64,000 nt of DNA from DATKMK01 sp035541895. Its GTDB lineage: Bacteria > Desulfobacterota > Binatia > HRBIN30 > JACQVA1. Position numbers and translations under genes: made by a program. Shown one piece after another: positions 8,309 to 17,267 of this stretch (position 1 is its first letter; the number at the start of each line of letters is the position of its first letter). Under the pieces are notes generated by a model. The model saw only the letters and a program-made list of their open reading frames with translations, was not told the DNA's origin and made no database searches. The stretch spans positions 103,269 through 167,268 of the forward strand of contig DATKMK010000066.1 in the NCBI GenBank assembly GCA_035541895.1. Direction: 5' to 3'.

Positions 8309-8674
8309 ATGACGAGCCATCGTCCAGAACGAGTGAGCGATGCGTTGCGCGCGGTGATTGCCGAGCTGTTGGCGCGCGAGATCAAGGATCCCCGCATCGG
8401 GATGGTAACGCTCACGGCGGTCGAGATGACGCCGGATCTGAAGCACGCCCGTGTGTTCTTTAGCTGCCTCGGTGACGAGGCGGCGCGTCAGCGCTCACTC
8501 GCCGGCTTGCGCAGCGCCGCGGGCTACATCAAGGCGCACGCGGCCCGCACGCTGAAACTGCGCTACACGCCCGAGATCACCTTCGTCTTCGACGCCTCGC
8601 TCGAACGCGCCGACCGCCTCGCCGCGTTGCTGCGAGAAACCGAAACGCCGAGCAAGCCATCCGACGAGTCGTGA
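8309..8674 (+). CDS. rbfA: 30S ribosome-binding factor RbfA
   Basis: A 121-aa RbfA, a KH-fold factor that binds the 5' helix of 16S rRNA during late 30S maturation. Typical segments are RVSDALRAVIAELLAREIKD, then DPRIGMVTLTAVEMTPDL and the C-terminal LRYTPEITFVFD. The stop overlaps the truB start. The operon order infB-ylxP-rbfA-truB is conserved. Confidence 0.95.
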   Translation: MTSHRPERVSDALRAVIAELLAREIKDPRIGMVTLTAVEMTPDLKHARVFFSCLGDEAARQRSLAGLRSAAGYIKAHAARTLKLRYTPEITFVFDASLERADRLAALLRETETPSKPSDES

Positions 8675-9546
8675 TGGATGGCATCCTCATCGTCGACAAG
8701 CCTGAGGGATTGACGTCGGCCGACGTGGTCCGACTTGCCAAGCGCGCGACCCGGGTCAAGGTCGGCCACCTGGGCACGCTCGACCCGTTTGCGACCGGCG
8801 TGCTGCCGCTCTGCTTGGGCGACGGAACCAAGATCGCGCAGTTTCTGTCGGTGGCGGACAAGCGCTACACCGGCGTGATTCAACTCGGCATCCAGACCGA
8901 TACCGGCGATCGCACCGGGCGAGTCGTCCGCGACGCGGCGGTGCCGACGGCGAACACGGCAGATCTCGAATCGCTGGCCCGGCGCTTCTGCGGCGACCAA
9001 CTGCAGACCCCTCCGATGTACTCCGCGATCAAGCGCGATGGCGTGCCGCTCTACAAACTGGCGCGCAAGGGCCATGAGGTCGATCGCGCGCCGCGCGCCA
9101 TCATGATCTACGCTCTGCAGATCCGACCCGTCGGCGCGGCGCGCCTCGAATTTGAAGTGCACTGTTCGAAAGGCACATATGTACGTGTCCTCGCGCAAGA
9201 CATCGGTGAGGCGTTGGGCACGGTTGCGCACCTCGCCGCGTTGCGCCGAACGGCCTTCGGCAGCTTCGATCTGTTGCACGCAACGACCGTCGAGGACCTC
9301 AAGGCCGGGAATGTCACCGGTGTCCTGAATCTCCGCGCCGCGCTCGGTCATCTGCCGGAGATCTTCATCGACGCCGACACCGTGGAGCGCACGCGGTGCG
9401 GGCAGCCGGCTGCTGTGCGCGATCTTTCCGGTCCCGCGGACGCGGAGACGGCCAAGCTGATTGGGCCAAGCGGCGAATTGGTCGCAGTCGTGACCGCGGG
9501 TGAGAACGGTGCATGGCGCTTGGTCCGTGTCTTCGGCGGTCGTTAG
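8674..9546 (+). CDS. truB: tRNA pseudouridine(55) synthase TruB
   Basis: A 290-aa TruB that converts U55 of tRNA to pseudouridine. The catalytic motif GHLGTLDPFATGVLPLCLG carries the nucleophile Asp37, and the N-terminal IVDKPEGLTS is standard. ATG 8674 overlaps the rbfA stop (TGATG); a GTG at 8671 is an alternative start one codon upstream. The gene ends in a 4-nt convergent overlap with the CoA-transferase. The rpsO-pnp pair that often follows truB is not present. Confidence 0.95.
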   Translation: MDGILIVDKPEGLTSADVVRLAKRATRVKVGHLGTLDPFATGVLPLCLGDGTKIAQFLSVADKRYTGVIQLGIQTDTGDRTGRVVRDAAVPTANTADLESLARRFCGDQLQTPPMYSAIKRDGVPLYKLARKGHEVDRAPRAIMIYALQIRPVGAARLEFEVHCSKGTYVRVLAQDIGEALGTVAHLAALRRTAFGSFDLLHATTVEDLKAGNVTGVLNLRAALGHLPEIFIDADTVERTRCGQPAAVRDLSGPADAETAKLIGPSGELVAVVTAGENGAWRLVRVFGGR

Positions 9547-10748
9547 ATAGCGCCGCACTCGCGCAGCTCGGCAATCTGCCGCGGGTCCAACTGCAACATG
9601 CGGCGAAGCACCTCGTCGGTGTGTTCGCCGATCTCGGGCGGCGAGGAGAGCGGTGGCTCGTCGTGCTCGGACAATTTGATCGGTGTGCCGATCGCCTTGA
9701 CCGTGCCGCGCGGCGGATACGTGACCTCGCGAATCACCGCCCGCTCGACCAGATGCGGATCGCGGCCGACCTCCGGCAGCGTGCGCACCGGTGCGCTCGG
9801 TATGCCCGCGGCCGCGACGATTTTGGCAACGTCGTCGCGCCGGCGCGTACTCGTCCAGCGCTCGACTTCGGTCTCGATCCGTCGCCAGTCTTGCGCGCGC
9901 TCGGGCACGCCGTGCCAGCGGGTGTTGGAAAGCAGGTCCGGTCGCTCCATGACACGACAGAGATCGAGCCAGTGCTGATTCGACACGCACATGATGGCGA
10001 CGTAGCCATCGAGACATTTGAAATTGTTGTACGGCGTTGCGCCGCCGACCACGTGGCGATTGCCGCTACGGGTGACCTCGAGATTCAACTCGTAGAACGG
10101 CGCCAAGTAACTCAACAAGGCTGGAACCGTCGCGTCGAACATCGCCACCTCGACCCGTTGGCCGCGGCCGCTGCGGTCGCGTTCGCGCAGCGCCAGCAGA
10201 ATGCCGGCAAACAAGTGCGCCGCACCGAGCATGTCGATGAAGGTTGGGCCGCACTTCACCGGCGGCTGGTCGGGGTAGCCGGTGATCGACATCGCGCCGG
10301 TGAGTGCCTGAATCGTGAAGTCCATCGCCGGGTAACCAACGTAGGGGCCCGTACTGCCGAAGCCGCTGCCGGAGGCGAAGACGAGCCGCGGATTGCGCGC
10401 GTTGACGACGTCGTAGCCGATGCCGAGGCGCGCCATCACGCCGGCGGCGAAGTTTTCGACCAAGACATCGACGCGGTCGGCGAGTTGCAGCAGCAGCTCG
10501 CGACCGCGTTCGTGCTTCAAGTTGATCGTGATGCCGCGCTTGTTCGCGTTGAGCATGAGAAAGGGATAGCTGGCGCCTCCCGGCGAGCGATCCATTCGCC
10601 GGAGGACGTCGCCCTGCGGCGCTTCGACCTTGATGACCTCGGCGCCGTGGTGGGCCAGCAACAGCCCGCAGTACGGTCCATTGTAGATCTGGCCAAGTTC
10701 GAGCACGGTGATGCCGTTCAGCGGTGCCGGAGACGCAGACATGACCAT
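9543..10748 (-). CDS. CaiB/BaiF family (family III) CoA-transferase
   Basis: A 401-aa family III CoA-transferase, which moves CoA between carboxylic acids through an aspartyl-CoA thioester. The N-terminus LNGITVLELGQIYNGPYCG and the active-site region VGYPAMDFTIQALTGAMS, with the catalytic Asp at about residue 143, are typical, as are the GVMARLGIGYD and glycine-rich GSGFGSTGPY stretches. The acid substrate cannot be read from sequence. Two in-frame starts (10748 and 10742) lie six bases apart. It stands convergent to truB and divergent from the GST gene. Confidence 0.9.
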   Translation of the reverse strand: MVMSASPAPLNGITVLELGQIYNGPYCGLLLAHHGAEVIKVEAPQGDVLRRMDRSPGGASYPFLMLNANKRGITINLKHERGRELLLQLADRVDVLVENFAAGVMARLGIGYDVVNARNPRLVFASGSGFGSTGPYVGYPAMDFTIQALTGAMSITGYPDQPPVKCGPTFIDMLGAAHLFAGILLALRERDRSGRGQRVEVAMFDATVPALLSYLAPFYELNLEVTRSGNRHVVGGATPYNNFKCLDGYVAIMCVSNQHWLDLCRVMERPDLLSNTRWHGVPERAQDWRRIETEVERWTSTRRRDDVAKIVAAAGIPSAPVRTLPEVGRDPHLVERAVIREVTYPPRGTVKAIGTPIKLSEHDEPPLSSPPEIGEHTDEVLRRMLQLDPRQIAELRECGAI

Positions 10749-10860
10749 GCGTCTAGCAAGCCGACGCGCAGGAAGAAACCGAGGCGGACAGTTGGTTGGT
10801 CACTTGCAGTAGCGCGGGCGCGGGTCGATACTCGCGCCAACGTCTCCGCGGAGGGTGTCG

Positions 10861-11508
10861 ATGAAACTCTACAACGCAAACCTGAGCAACTTCGCTTCGA
10901 AGTGCCGACTCGCGATCTACGAAAAGAACGCGCCGGTCGAGATCGTGGCGATTCCCGGCGGCGATTTGAAATCGCCTGAGTATCTGAAGATCTATCCGCT
11001 TGGCAAAACGCCCGCGCTCCAGGTTGACGGTCAGGTGATCGGCGAGTCGGAGGTAATCGTCGAGTATCTCGAAGAGAAGTTCCCCGAGAAGCCGCTCCTC
11101 CCGAAGAGCGCCGAGGCCCGCGCCAAATCGCGCGGCATCGCCCGCTTTCACGATCTCTATTTGGAACCGCCGATTCGCGCGCTGTTTCCGCAGGTGTCCG
11201 CGAAGGAGAAGGACCAGAAATTCATCGCCGACAAACTGGCCGAGATCAAGACACGATTCGATCAGCTGGAATCAATGCTGTCGCCCGGGCCATACGCGCT
11301 CGGCAACGAGTTCACCCTCGCCGACTGCGCGCTGATCCCGACGATGTTCTTTGCCAACCTGCTGCTGCCCATGCTGGGCGGCCCGTCGCCGACCGACGGG
11401 CGTCCGAAGCTGGCGGCGTGGTGGGCGAAGGTGCAGGAACGCCCGACCGTGCAGAAAGTCCTCGGTGAACAGCAGCAAGCGTTGATGGAGATGCAGCAGC
11501 GTAGATAG
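10861..11508 (+). CDS. Glutathione S-transferase family protein
   Basis: A 215-aa cytosolic GST-like protein. The thioredoxin-like N-domain starts MKLYNANLSNFASKCRLAIY; the cis-Pro region KTPALQVDG (about 48-56) and GESEVIVEYLEEKFP (about 60-74) form the glutathione site, and an all-helical C-domain follows, including GNEFTLADCALIP. Ser and Cys near the N-terminus are candidate catalytic residues. ATG 10861 follows GCGGAGGGTG; a GTG six bases upstream is possible. Neighbours are CoA- and alcohol-metabolism genes, so a detoxification or isomerase role is inferred only. Confidence 0.85.
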   Translation: MKLYNANLSNFASKCRLAIYEKNAPVEIVAIPGGDLKSPEYLKIYPLGKTPALQVDGQVIGESEVIVEYLEEKFPEKPLLPKSAEARAKSRGIARFHDLYLEPPIRALFPQVSAKEKDQKFIADKLAEIKTRFDQLESMLSPGPYALGNEFTLADCALIPTMFFANLLLPMLGGPSPTDGRPKLAAWWAKVQERPTVQKVLGEQQQALMEMQQRR

Positions 11509-11533
11509 GTGCCGTGGATCTGGACGCGTGCGC

Positions 11534-12538
11534 ATGCGCGCAATGGTCCTGAAGAAGCCGGCGCCGATCGACTCCTCGCCGTTGCAGCTCGTCGAACGGC
11601 CCGTGCCCGATCCCGAACCCGGCGAGATTCGCGTGCGGGTGCGGATCTGCGGCATTTGCCGGACTGATCTGCACGTGGTGGAAGGCGAGCTGCCGCCGCA
11701 GCGGGTCGAGATCGTGCCCGGTCATCAGGTCGTCGGTACAGTTGAGGCACTCGGCGCGAACTGCTCGCGTTTCGGGGTGGGCACGCGCGTCGGCATCGCG
11801 TGGCTCGGATCGACATGCGGCACCTGCGCGCGCTGCCGCGCCGGCAAGGAGAACCTGTGCGAGCATGCGCGGTTCACGGGGTACCATCGGGACGGCGGGT
11901 TTGCCGATTGTGCGGTGGTCCGCGAGGACTTTGCGTACGCGCTGCCGGCCGCGATCGGCGACGCCGAGGCGTCACCGCTGTTGTGTGCGGGCATCATTGG
12001 TTATCGCGCGTTGCGACGTGCCGAGATCACTCCGGGTTGTCGACTTGGACTCTACGGCTTCGGCGCCTCGGCACACATTGCGATCCAGGTCGCGCTGCAT
12101 CTCGGTTGCCGTGTCTACGTCATGACGCGCGACCAGCGCCACCAACGGCTGGCGGCGGAATTGGGTGCCGAGTGGACAGGCGGCGCGGACGCCCGGCCGC
12201 CGGTGAAACTCGACAGCGCCGTGTTGTTCGCACCTGCGGGCGAATTGGTGCTGCCGGCCCTGGAGGCGCTCGATGCCGGCGGCACGCTGGCGCTGGCCGG
12301 AATCTATCTGAGCGACATCCCGACGCTTCAATACGATCGCTATCTCTTTCACGAAAGGACCCTTCGCAGCGTCACGGCGAACACGCGTGCCGACGGCGAG
12401 GAGCTACTGCGGATCGCCGGCGAGATTCCGATTCGACCGCGCACCGAGTGCTTTCCGCTGGAGCAGGCGAATGAGGCGCTGCGTCGCTTGAAGCACGACG
12501 CGATCGCCGGCGCCGGGGTGTTACGCGTCAGCGCCTGA
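11534..12538 (+). CDS. Zinc-binding alcohol dehydrogenase family protein
   Basis: A 334-aa medium-chain dehydrogenase/reductase. The catalytic zinc Cys is in CGICRTDLH, and a structural zinc Cys cluster is visible as CGTCARCRAGKENLC. The usual GHE motif is GHQVVG here; Gln at this place is common in one zinc-ADH subfamily (TIGR02822-like), to which I assign it. The Rossmann fold glycine motif is LYGFGASAH, also a mark of that subfamily. The substrate is unknown. ATG 11534 (MRAMVLKK) is favoured over the GTG two codons upstream. Confidence 0.85.
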   Translation: MRAMVLKKPAPIDSSPLQLVERPVPDPEPGEIRVRVRICGICRTDLHVVEGELPPQRVEIVPGHQVVGTVEALGANCSRFGVGTRVGIAWLGSTCGTCARCRAGKENLCEHARFTGYHRDGGFADCAVVREDFAYALPAAIGDAEASPLLCAGIIGYRALRRAEITPGCRLGLYGFGASAHIAIQVALHLGCRVYVMTRDQRHQRLAAELGAEWTGGADARPPVKLDSAVLFAPAGELVLPALEALDAGGTLALAGIYLSDIPTLQYDRYLFHERTLRSVTANTRADGEELLRIAGEIPIRPRTECFPLEQANEALRRLKHDAIAGAGVLRVSA

Positions 12539-12616
12539 CCGACTTCGTGGCGTCCGAGTACTTTGGTATAGCTCGCGAGCCACGAGCGGCTTCAACTGCG
12601 ATCTAGGAGGTGCAGC

Positions 12617-13396
12617 ATGGGTTACGAATTCATCACGTACACGAAAGAGGGACGGCTCGCCCGCATCACGATCAATCGGCCGGAGGTCATGAACGCCCTC
12701 CATCCGCCGGCGAATCAAGAACTGTCGGCGGCGTTCGATGACTTCGACGCCGATCCGGAATGCTGGGTGGCGATTTTGACCGGTGCGGGCGACAAAGCCT
12801 TCTCCGCAGGCAACGATCTGAAGTATTCGGCACAACATGGCATGGGCGCGGTGGCAACTGGAAAGGGTGGATTCGGTGGGATCACGGCGCGCTTCGATCT
12901 GTTCAAGCCGGTGATCGCGGCGGTCAACGGCTTTGCGCTCGGCGGTGGGTTCGAGATCGCGATGGCGTGCGACGTCATCGTCGCAGCCGACCACGCGCGC
13001 TTTGGGTTGCCCGAGCCGAAGGTCGGATTGGCCGCGCTCGCCGGCGGGATGCAGCGGTTGCCGCGCTACATTCCGCCGAAGATCGCAATGGGACTGATGC
13101 TCACCGGTAAACACATCATGGCCGATGAAGCCCATCGCCTGGGCATCGTCAACGAGGTCGTGCCCGCGAAGGATTTGGCCGCGGCGGCCGATCGCTGGGC
13201 GAACGAGATTCTCGACTGCTCGCCGATTTCGGTGCGGCTGACCAAGCAAGTCGCCACCCTGAGTCAAGGCCTGCCGCTCGAGGACTCGATGAAGCAGCAC
13301 TACCCGCTAGTGGGTGCGCTCTTTGGATCCGAAGACATGATGGAAGGCGTGATGGCGTTTGCGCAAAAGCGCAAGCCGCAGTGGAAAGGAAAGTAG
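12617..13396 (+). CDS. Enoyl-CoA hydratase/isomerase family protein
   Basis: A 259-aa crotonase-fold protein. It shows the oxyanion-hole segments GDKAFSAGNDLKYSA (about 56-70) and NGFALGGGFEIAMACDVIVA (about 104-123), and catalytic Glu candidates in LPEPKVGLAAL. The sequence style recalls carnitinyl-CoA dehydratase/enoyl-CoA hydratases that work with CaiB-type transferases, one of which is nearby. AGGAGGTGCAGC precedes the ATG. It ends just before a strong hairpin and tRNA-Gly. Confidence 0.9.
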   Translation: MGYEFITYTKEGRLARITINRPEVMNALHPPANQELSAAFDDFDADPECWVAILTGAGDKAFSAGNDLKYSAQHGMGAVATGKGGFGGITARFDLFKPVIAAVNGFALGGGFEIAMACDVIVAADHARFGLPEPKVGLAALAGGMQRLPRYIPPKIAMGLMLTGKHIMADEAHRLGIVNEVVPAKDLAAAADRWANEILDCSPISVRLTKQVATLSQGLPLEDSMKQHYPLVGALFGSEDMMEGVMAFAQKRKPQWKGK

Positions 13397-13411
13397 GCCC
13401 CGCCGATGCGA

Positions 13412-13440
13412 GAAGGCCCGGGCGATCGGCCCGGGCCTTC
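13412..13440. terminator. Bidirectional GC-rich hairpin
   Basis: A 12-bp perfect stem, GAAGGCCCGGGC (13412-13423) and GCCCGGGCCTTC (13429-13440), with a 5-nt loop. It lies between the end of the enoyl-CoA hydratase gene and the 3' end of the oppositely oriented tRNA. There is no long U tract, so terminator strength is uncertain, but its position fits termination in both directions. Confidence 0.6.
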
Positions 13441-13451
13441 GGTGCGATGAG

Positions 13452-13525
13452 AGCGGGTGACCGGGATCGAACCGGCGACTTCAACCTTGGCAAGGTTGCG
13501 CTCTAGCCAGCTGAGCTACACCCGC
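13452..13525 (-). tRNA. tRNA-Gly (anticodon GCC)
   Basis: On the minus strand a full cloverleaf can be folded. The acceptor stem pairs GCGGGTG with CACCCGC, the D arm is GCTCAGCTGGCTAGAGC, the anticodon stem is CAACC/GGTTG around TT-GCC-AA, and the T arm has GGTTCGATCCC. The discriminator base is U, and CCA is not encoded, so it must be added after transcription. A GCC anticodon reads GGC/GGU glycine codons. Confidence 0.97.
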
Positions 13526-13609
13526 ACGCGACGGAATCTAGCTGAGCTCGCCGTTGCTGTCAAAATCGCCGCGTTCGAATTTCGTGCGCGGCGCAACGTC
13601 GATAAGTCC

Positions 13610-14080
13610 ATGAATCGTATCGCGAAGCATCAATTGCCCAAGGAGCGAGTTGCGACTCGACTGCGTCGGATGGGTTTGGCGGTCCGATGCGGGAATCCGG
13701 CGCTCGGCCACGACTTGCTCGTTGACGGGCACATCCGCGTCAGCCTACGGGTCGCGTTCCCGAGCAAGCGCCGGCATGTCGTAACGGTTGCCGGCCGCTC
13801 GTACCAGTATCGGTATCACAGTTGGCACTTCAACTTTCATCACCACGGTGAGATGCGCGAACGCTATGCCGACTTTCTCGTTTGCATCGCGGTTCCGACG
13901 CACCGCAGTGCACGCGGCGAGATCTTCGTCATCCCGTGGGAGCACGTGGCCGGGAAGACCTTCTCGCTGCATGCGGGACGGCGCGCCTATGCCGGACAAT
14001 ATGCGCGGTTTCGCGATGCCTGGTCGCTGGTGAGTGACGCCGCTCGGCGCGCAAGTCACGAGTGGCCCGCGGTTGCGTAG
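13610..14080 (+). CDS. Hypothetical protein, weakly nuclease-like
   Basis: A 156-aa protein I do not recognise with confidence. The open frame begins inside the antisense of tRNA-Gly (the artefactual MTGIEPATS peptide), so the real start should be downstream; ATG 13610 (MNRIAKHQLPKERV) is the first reasonable one. The pattern GHDLLVDGHIRVSLRVAFPS, then RYADFLVCIAVPT and GEIFVIPWEHV, resembles the strand order of PD-(D/E)xK-type nuclease cores, but the expected Lys after the second acidic residue is not visible. It may be an inactive relative or an unrelated fold. The gene converges on the PKD lipoprotein with a 14-nt gap. Confidence 0.5.
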   Translation: MNRIAKHQLPKERVATRLRRMGLAVRCGNPALGHDLLVDGHIRVSLRVAFPSKRRHVVTVAGRSYQYRYHSWHFNFHHHGEMRERYADFLVCIAVPTHRSARGEIFVIPWEHVAGKTFSLHAGRRAYAGQYARFRDAWSLVSDAARRASHEWPAVA

Positions 14081-14094
14081 CGAGCGGCCGCCGC

Positions 14095-14658
14095 TCAATC
14101 TGAATCGGTTGCTTCCGGCTGCTCCGGCTCGTCGACTTGAATCACGGAATCCTTGCTGGTTTGCCGCCCGTCGGCGAACGTCACGGTGACGTGGGCAGTA
14201 TATTGGCCCGCTTGCGTGTACGTGTGAGTTGTCGCTTGCCCGTGAACGGGTGGAGTAGCGTCGTCGAACGTCCACTCGCAATTGTGCTCCTCAATCGCAT
14301 CGGCTGTGGCGACCCGGAAGCGGACGGTGAGCGGCGCGCGACCGATGTCGGGATCGGCCTCGATGTCGATCTCCGGAATCGGCGCCGTCGGCGTGGCGGA
14401 ATCTCGGGGCGTGGGTTCGGGAGCATCACCCGCGGCATCCTTCTCGGGACGCTCGAAGGTCGATGCCGCCGGCGCAGTTCGTCCGAAGCGCTGTGCCGCG
14501 GTTGGAAGGGTGAGACGGAGCGGTGACGGTGGACGTTGCGAGCTGGGCCGCGCGGCCTCTTCGCGATCCGCGTTGGTCTCGCCGCAGCTCGTAAATTGGC
14601 AACCAGCCAGTCCGACCGCGAGGAGTGCGCTGACGATTCGCGACATCGAGGTAGGCAT
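14095..14658 (-). CDS. PKD-domain lipoprotein
   Basis: A 187-aa protein with a lipoprotein signal peptide (lipobox LAGC, about residues 17-20), a low-complexity Pro/Ala/Arg linker, and a C-terminal PKD-type beta-sandwich: DPDIGRAPLTVRFRV, WTFDDATPP, THTYTQAGQYTAHVTVTF. PKD domains mediate extracellular protein or carbohydrate contacts. It probably sits in the outer membrane facing the periplasm or surface. It is divergent from the ThDP enzyme gene across 139 bp that must hold both promoters. The ligand is unknown. Confidence 0.75.
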   Translation of the reverse strand: MPTSMSRIVSALLAVGLAGCQFTSCGETNADREEAARPSSQRPPSPLRLTLPTAAQRFGRTAPAASTFERPEKDAAGDAPEPTPRDSATPTAPIPEIDIEADPDIGRAPLTVRFRVATADAIEEHNCEWTFDDATPPVHGQATTHTYTQAGQYTAHVTVTFADGRQTSKDSVIQVDEPEQPEATDSD

Positions 14659-14797
14659 CTCTGCGATTGTTTAGTGGCACAGCACCGGCGCTGTCAATTT
14701 CGAGTGAGCCGGCGGCGGCGCGGTTGCCTTGCCCGCGCCACCCCTGCGTCGTATAGTGCCGCGGCTTTTAGCACTTCGAGACAGGAGAGTGTTCGAC

Positions 14798-16447
14798 ATG
14801 AGTTCGATGCACGGCGGCCGCCTGGTGGCCAAGGCTCTCAAAGCCGAGGGCGTCTCCTTTGTCTTCACCCTCTGCGGCGGCCACGTGATGCCGATCTACG
14901 ACGGCTGCATCGACGAAGGCATCGGCGTGATCGACGTGCGTCACGAGCAAACCGCCGCCCATGCGGCCGACGGGTGGGCGCGCGTCACCGGTCAGCCGGG
15001 TGTGGCGATCGTGACCGCCGGGCCCGGTCTGACCGACGCGGTTACCGGAGTCGCGAGCGCGCACCGGGCCAACGTGCCGATGGTGATCTTCGGCGGCCAA
15101 GGGCCGCGCCCGTTTGCCGATATGGGTTCGCTGCAGGACATGAACCACGTCGAACTGATGCGGCCGATCACCAAGTGGGCCGTGTCGGTCCCGGAGGGTC
15201 GGCGCCTCGCGGAGTATGTGGCCACCGCGTTTCGGATCGCCACCACCGGTCTGCCTGGGCCCGTCTTCCTGGAGATGCCGATCGACCAGCTGTTCAACGT
15301 GTTCGAAGAAGAGAAGTGCGTATTCCCGACCCAATACCGCAGCGAGGCCGGCATCGCGGGCGATCCGCGCTTCATTGAGCGCGCATTCGAACTGCTCAAG
15401 AAGGCGCAGCGTCCGGTCGCACTGGTCGGCACGCAGTTGCGTTGGTCGCGTCGCCGCGGAGCCTATCGACCATTCGTAGAGACCTTCGGCTTGCCGGTGT
15501 ACGTCAACGGTCTCGGACGCGGCTCGTTGCCGCCCGATCATCCGAACTTTTTCTCGCAGACTCGCAAAGATGCCTTGAAGCAGGCCGACGTTGTGCTGAT
15601 TTTCGGCACGCCCCTGGATTTTCGCTTGGGCTACGGGCGCGAGAGCCATTTCAATGCCGACGCGAAATTGATCCAAGTCGATCTCGACGGCGGCGAGATC
15701 GGCCGCAATCGGGCGATCGAAGTCGGCATCATCGGCGACACCGGGATCGTCATGGAACAACTCACCGCGCTCGCCAAGTCGGACGGCTACAGCGCCGCGC
15801 TAGTGCGACCGTGGCTCGACGCGATGCGGACGCGCGAATCCGAAAAGAGCGGGCGCATGCAAGGCGAACTCAACTCCGACAGCGTGCCGATCAATCCGTT
15901 GCGGGCGTGCAAGGAGATTGCTGACTCGCTCGGTCCGGACGCGATCTGCATCGGCGACGGCGGCGACTTTGTGGCCACGGCCGCGTCGGTCTTGCGTATT
16001 CATGAACAGGGACATTGGCTCGATCCCGGGCCGCTCGGGACACTCGGCGTCGGTCCGGGTTACGCGATGGCCGCGAAGCTGGCGAAACCCAAGAGTCCAG
16101 TGGTGATCATCTACGGCGACGGGTCGTTTGGGCTCCATGGGTTGGAATTCGAGGCGATGGTGCGGCAGAAGATCAACGTCGTGGGCGTGGTCGGCAACGA
16201 CGCGGCGTGGCAGCAAATCCGGCGCGGTCAGGTACAACTCTACGGCGAAGAGCGCGCGGTGGCGACCAAGTTGGGGTTCGTGCACTACGAGAAGGTCGTC
16301 GAAGCGCTCGGCGGGCACGGCGAGTACGTCGAGCGGCCGCAGGACATCCGCCCGGCGATGGCGCGTGCGCTTGCTGCCGGCAAGCCGGCGTTGGTGAACA
16401 TCAAGCTCGGGTCGAGCGATTTCCGCAAAGACGCCATCTCGATTTGA
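14798..16447 (+). CDS. Thiamine diphosphate-dependent enzyme, acetolactate synthase/2-hydroxyacyl-CoA lyase type
   Basis: A 549-aa ThDP enzyme of the acetolactate synthase/oxalyl-CoA decarboxylase/2-hydroxyacyl-CoA lyase superfamily. The cofactor-activating Glu lies in DVRHEQTAAHAADGWAR (about 45-61), and the Mg-ThDP motif starts IYGDGSFGLHGLEFEAM and ends at GNDAAW. No regulatory-subunit gene is adjacent, and neighbours include CoA-transferase and enoyl-CoA hydratase genes. This makes a CoA-substrate lyase as likely as acetolactate synthesis. ATG 14798 follows ACAGGAGAGTG. Confidence 0.82.
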   Translation: MSSMHGGRLVAKALKAEGVSFVFTLCGGHVMPIYDGCIDEGIGVIDVRHEQTAAHAADGWARVTGQPGVAIVTAGPGLTDAVTGVASAHRANVPMVIFGGQGPRPFADMGSLQDMNHVELMRPITKWAVSVPEGRRLAEYVATAFRIATTGLPGPVFLEMPIDQLFNVFEEEKCVFPTQYRSEAGIAGDPRFIERAFELLKKAQRPVALVGTQLRWSRRRGAYRPFVETFGLPVYVNGLGRGSLPPDHPNFFSQTRKDALKQADVVLIFGTPLDFRLGYGRESHFNADAKLIQVDLDGGEIGRNRAIEVGIIGDTGIVMEQLTALAKSDGYSAALVRPWLDAMRTRESEKSGRMQGELNSDSVPINPLRACKEIADSLGPDAICIGDGGDFVATAASVLRIHEQGHWLDPGPLGTLGVGPGYAMAAKLAKPKSPVVIIYGDGSFGLHGLEFEAMVRQKINVVGVVGNDAAWQQIRRGQVQLYGEERAVATKLGFVHYEKVVEALGGHGEYVERPQDIRPAMARALAAGKPALVNIKLGSSDFRKDAISI

Positions 16448-16488
16448 TCGGGAGCACTCGCCGCGATGGATTCGGCGGATCGTGAATC

Positions 16489-17235
16489 ATGACGGGCCCT
16501 CAGCCACCTGACCTCACCGCGGCGGCCATCGTTGTTGGCAATGAAATCCTCTCGGGCAAAGTGGTCGACACCAACGCGGCGTACCTCGCCCAAGAATTGC
16601 GCAAGTTGGGTGTCGCTCTGGAGCGCATCGTCGTCATCCCCGACGACGTCGAGATCATCGCCGCCACCGTCCGGATGTATCGTGACGCTTTCGACGTGGT
16701 GTTTACCTCCGGCGGCGTCGGGCCGACTCATGATGACGTGACCATCGAGGGAGTCGCGCGCGGCCTGGGTCGAGCGGTCGTTCGCAACGAGTTCCTCGTC
16801 GGGAAGATGCGCGAGTTCTTCGGCGACGCGCTCAATCCCGCGCGGTTGAAGATGACCGAGACTCCCGAGGGGGCGGAACTCATTTTCGGCGGTCAACTGA
16901 ATTTCCCGACGATGTGCGTCGAGAACATTTACATCCTCCCCGGCATTCCGGAGCTGTTTCGCGATAAGTTCCACGCGATCATGCACCGCTTCGCGCGCGC
17001 GCCCTTCTTTCTGCGCGTGTTGTACACGCGCGAGATGGAAAGCACGCTGGCCGAATTTCTCGATCAAACGCTGGCGGAGTTTCCGCACCTGCAACTTGGC
17101 TCGTATCCAAAGCTCAACGATCCGGATTATCGCGTGCGGGTCACGCTGGAATCGAAGGACCGTGACTATGTCGACCGCGCGCTCAAGCATTTGGTGGGCT
17201 TGCTGTCGCCCGAATCGGTCGTTCGGACGGAGTAG
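16489..17235 (+). CDS. CinA-like molybdopterin-binding (MoaB/Mog) domain protein
   Basis: A 248-aa protein with the MoCF-biosynthesis domain of CinA. It shows IVVGNEILSGKVVDTNAAYL near the N-terminus and the hallmark TSGGVGPTHDDVT at about residues 75-87. The C-terminal nicotinamide-nucleotide amidase domain of full-length CinA is absent, so this is the short form, which may act as an ADP-ribose pyrophosphatase or on a pterin; the role is uncertain. It follows the ThDP enzyme by 41 nt. Confidence 0.85.
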   Translation: MTGPQPPDLTAAAIVVGNEILSGKVVDTNAAYLAQELRKLGVALERIVVIPDDVEIIAATVRMYRDAFDVVFTSGGVGPTHDDVTIEGVARGLGRAVVRNEFLVGKMREFFGDALNPARLKMTETPEGAELIFGGQLNFPTMCVENIYILPGIPELFRDKFHAIMHRFARAPFFLRVLYTREMESTLAEFLDQTLAEFPHLQLGSYPKLNDPDYRVRVTLESKDRDYVDRALKHLVGLLSPESVVRTE

Positions 17236-17267
17236 CGACTGAGGACAATGACAACGGAGGAGGACGT

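Noticed and set aside
9513..10979. 488-codon plus-strand frame opposite the CoA-transferase
   Set aside because: Antisense shadow; composition is Arg/His/Ala-rich, no motif, and it overlaps two well-supported genes.
13457..13609. N-terminal extension starting MTGIEPATSTLARLRSSQLS
   Set aside because: It is the translated antisense of tRNA-Gly, a known annotation artefact; the real gene must start after the tRNA.
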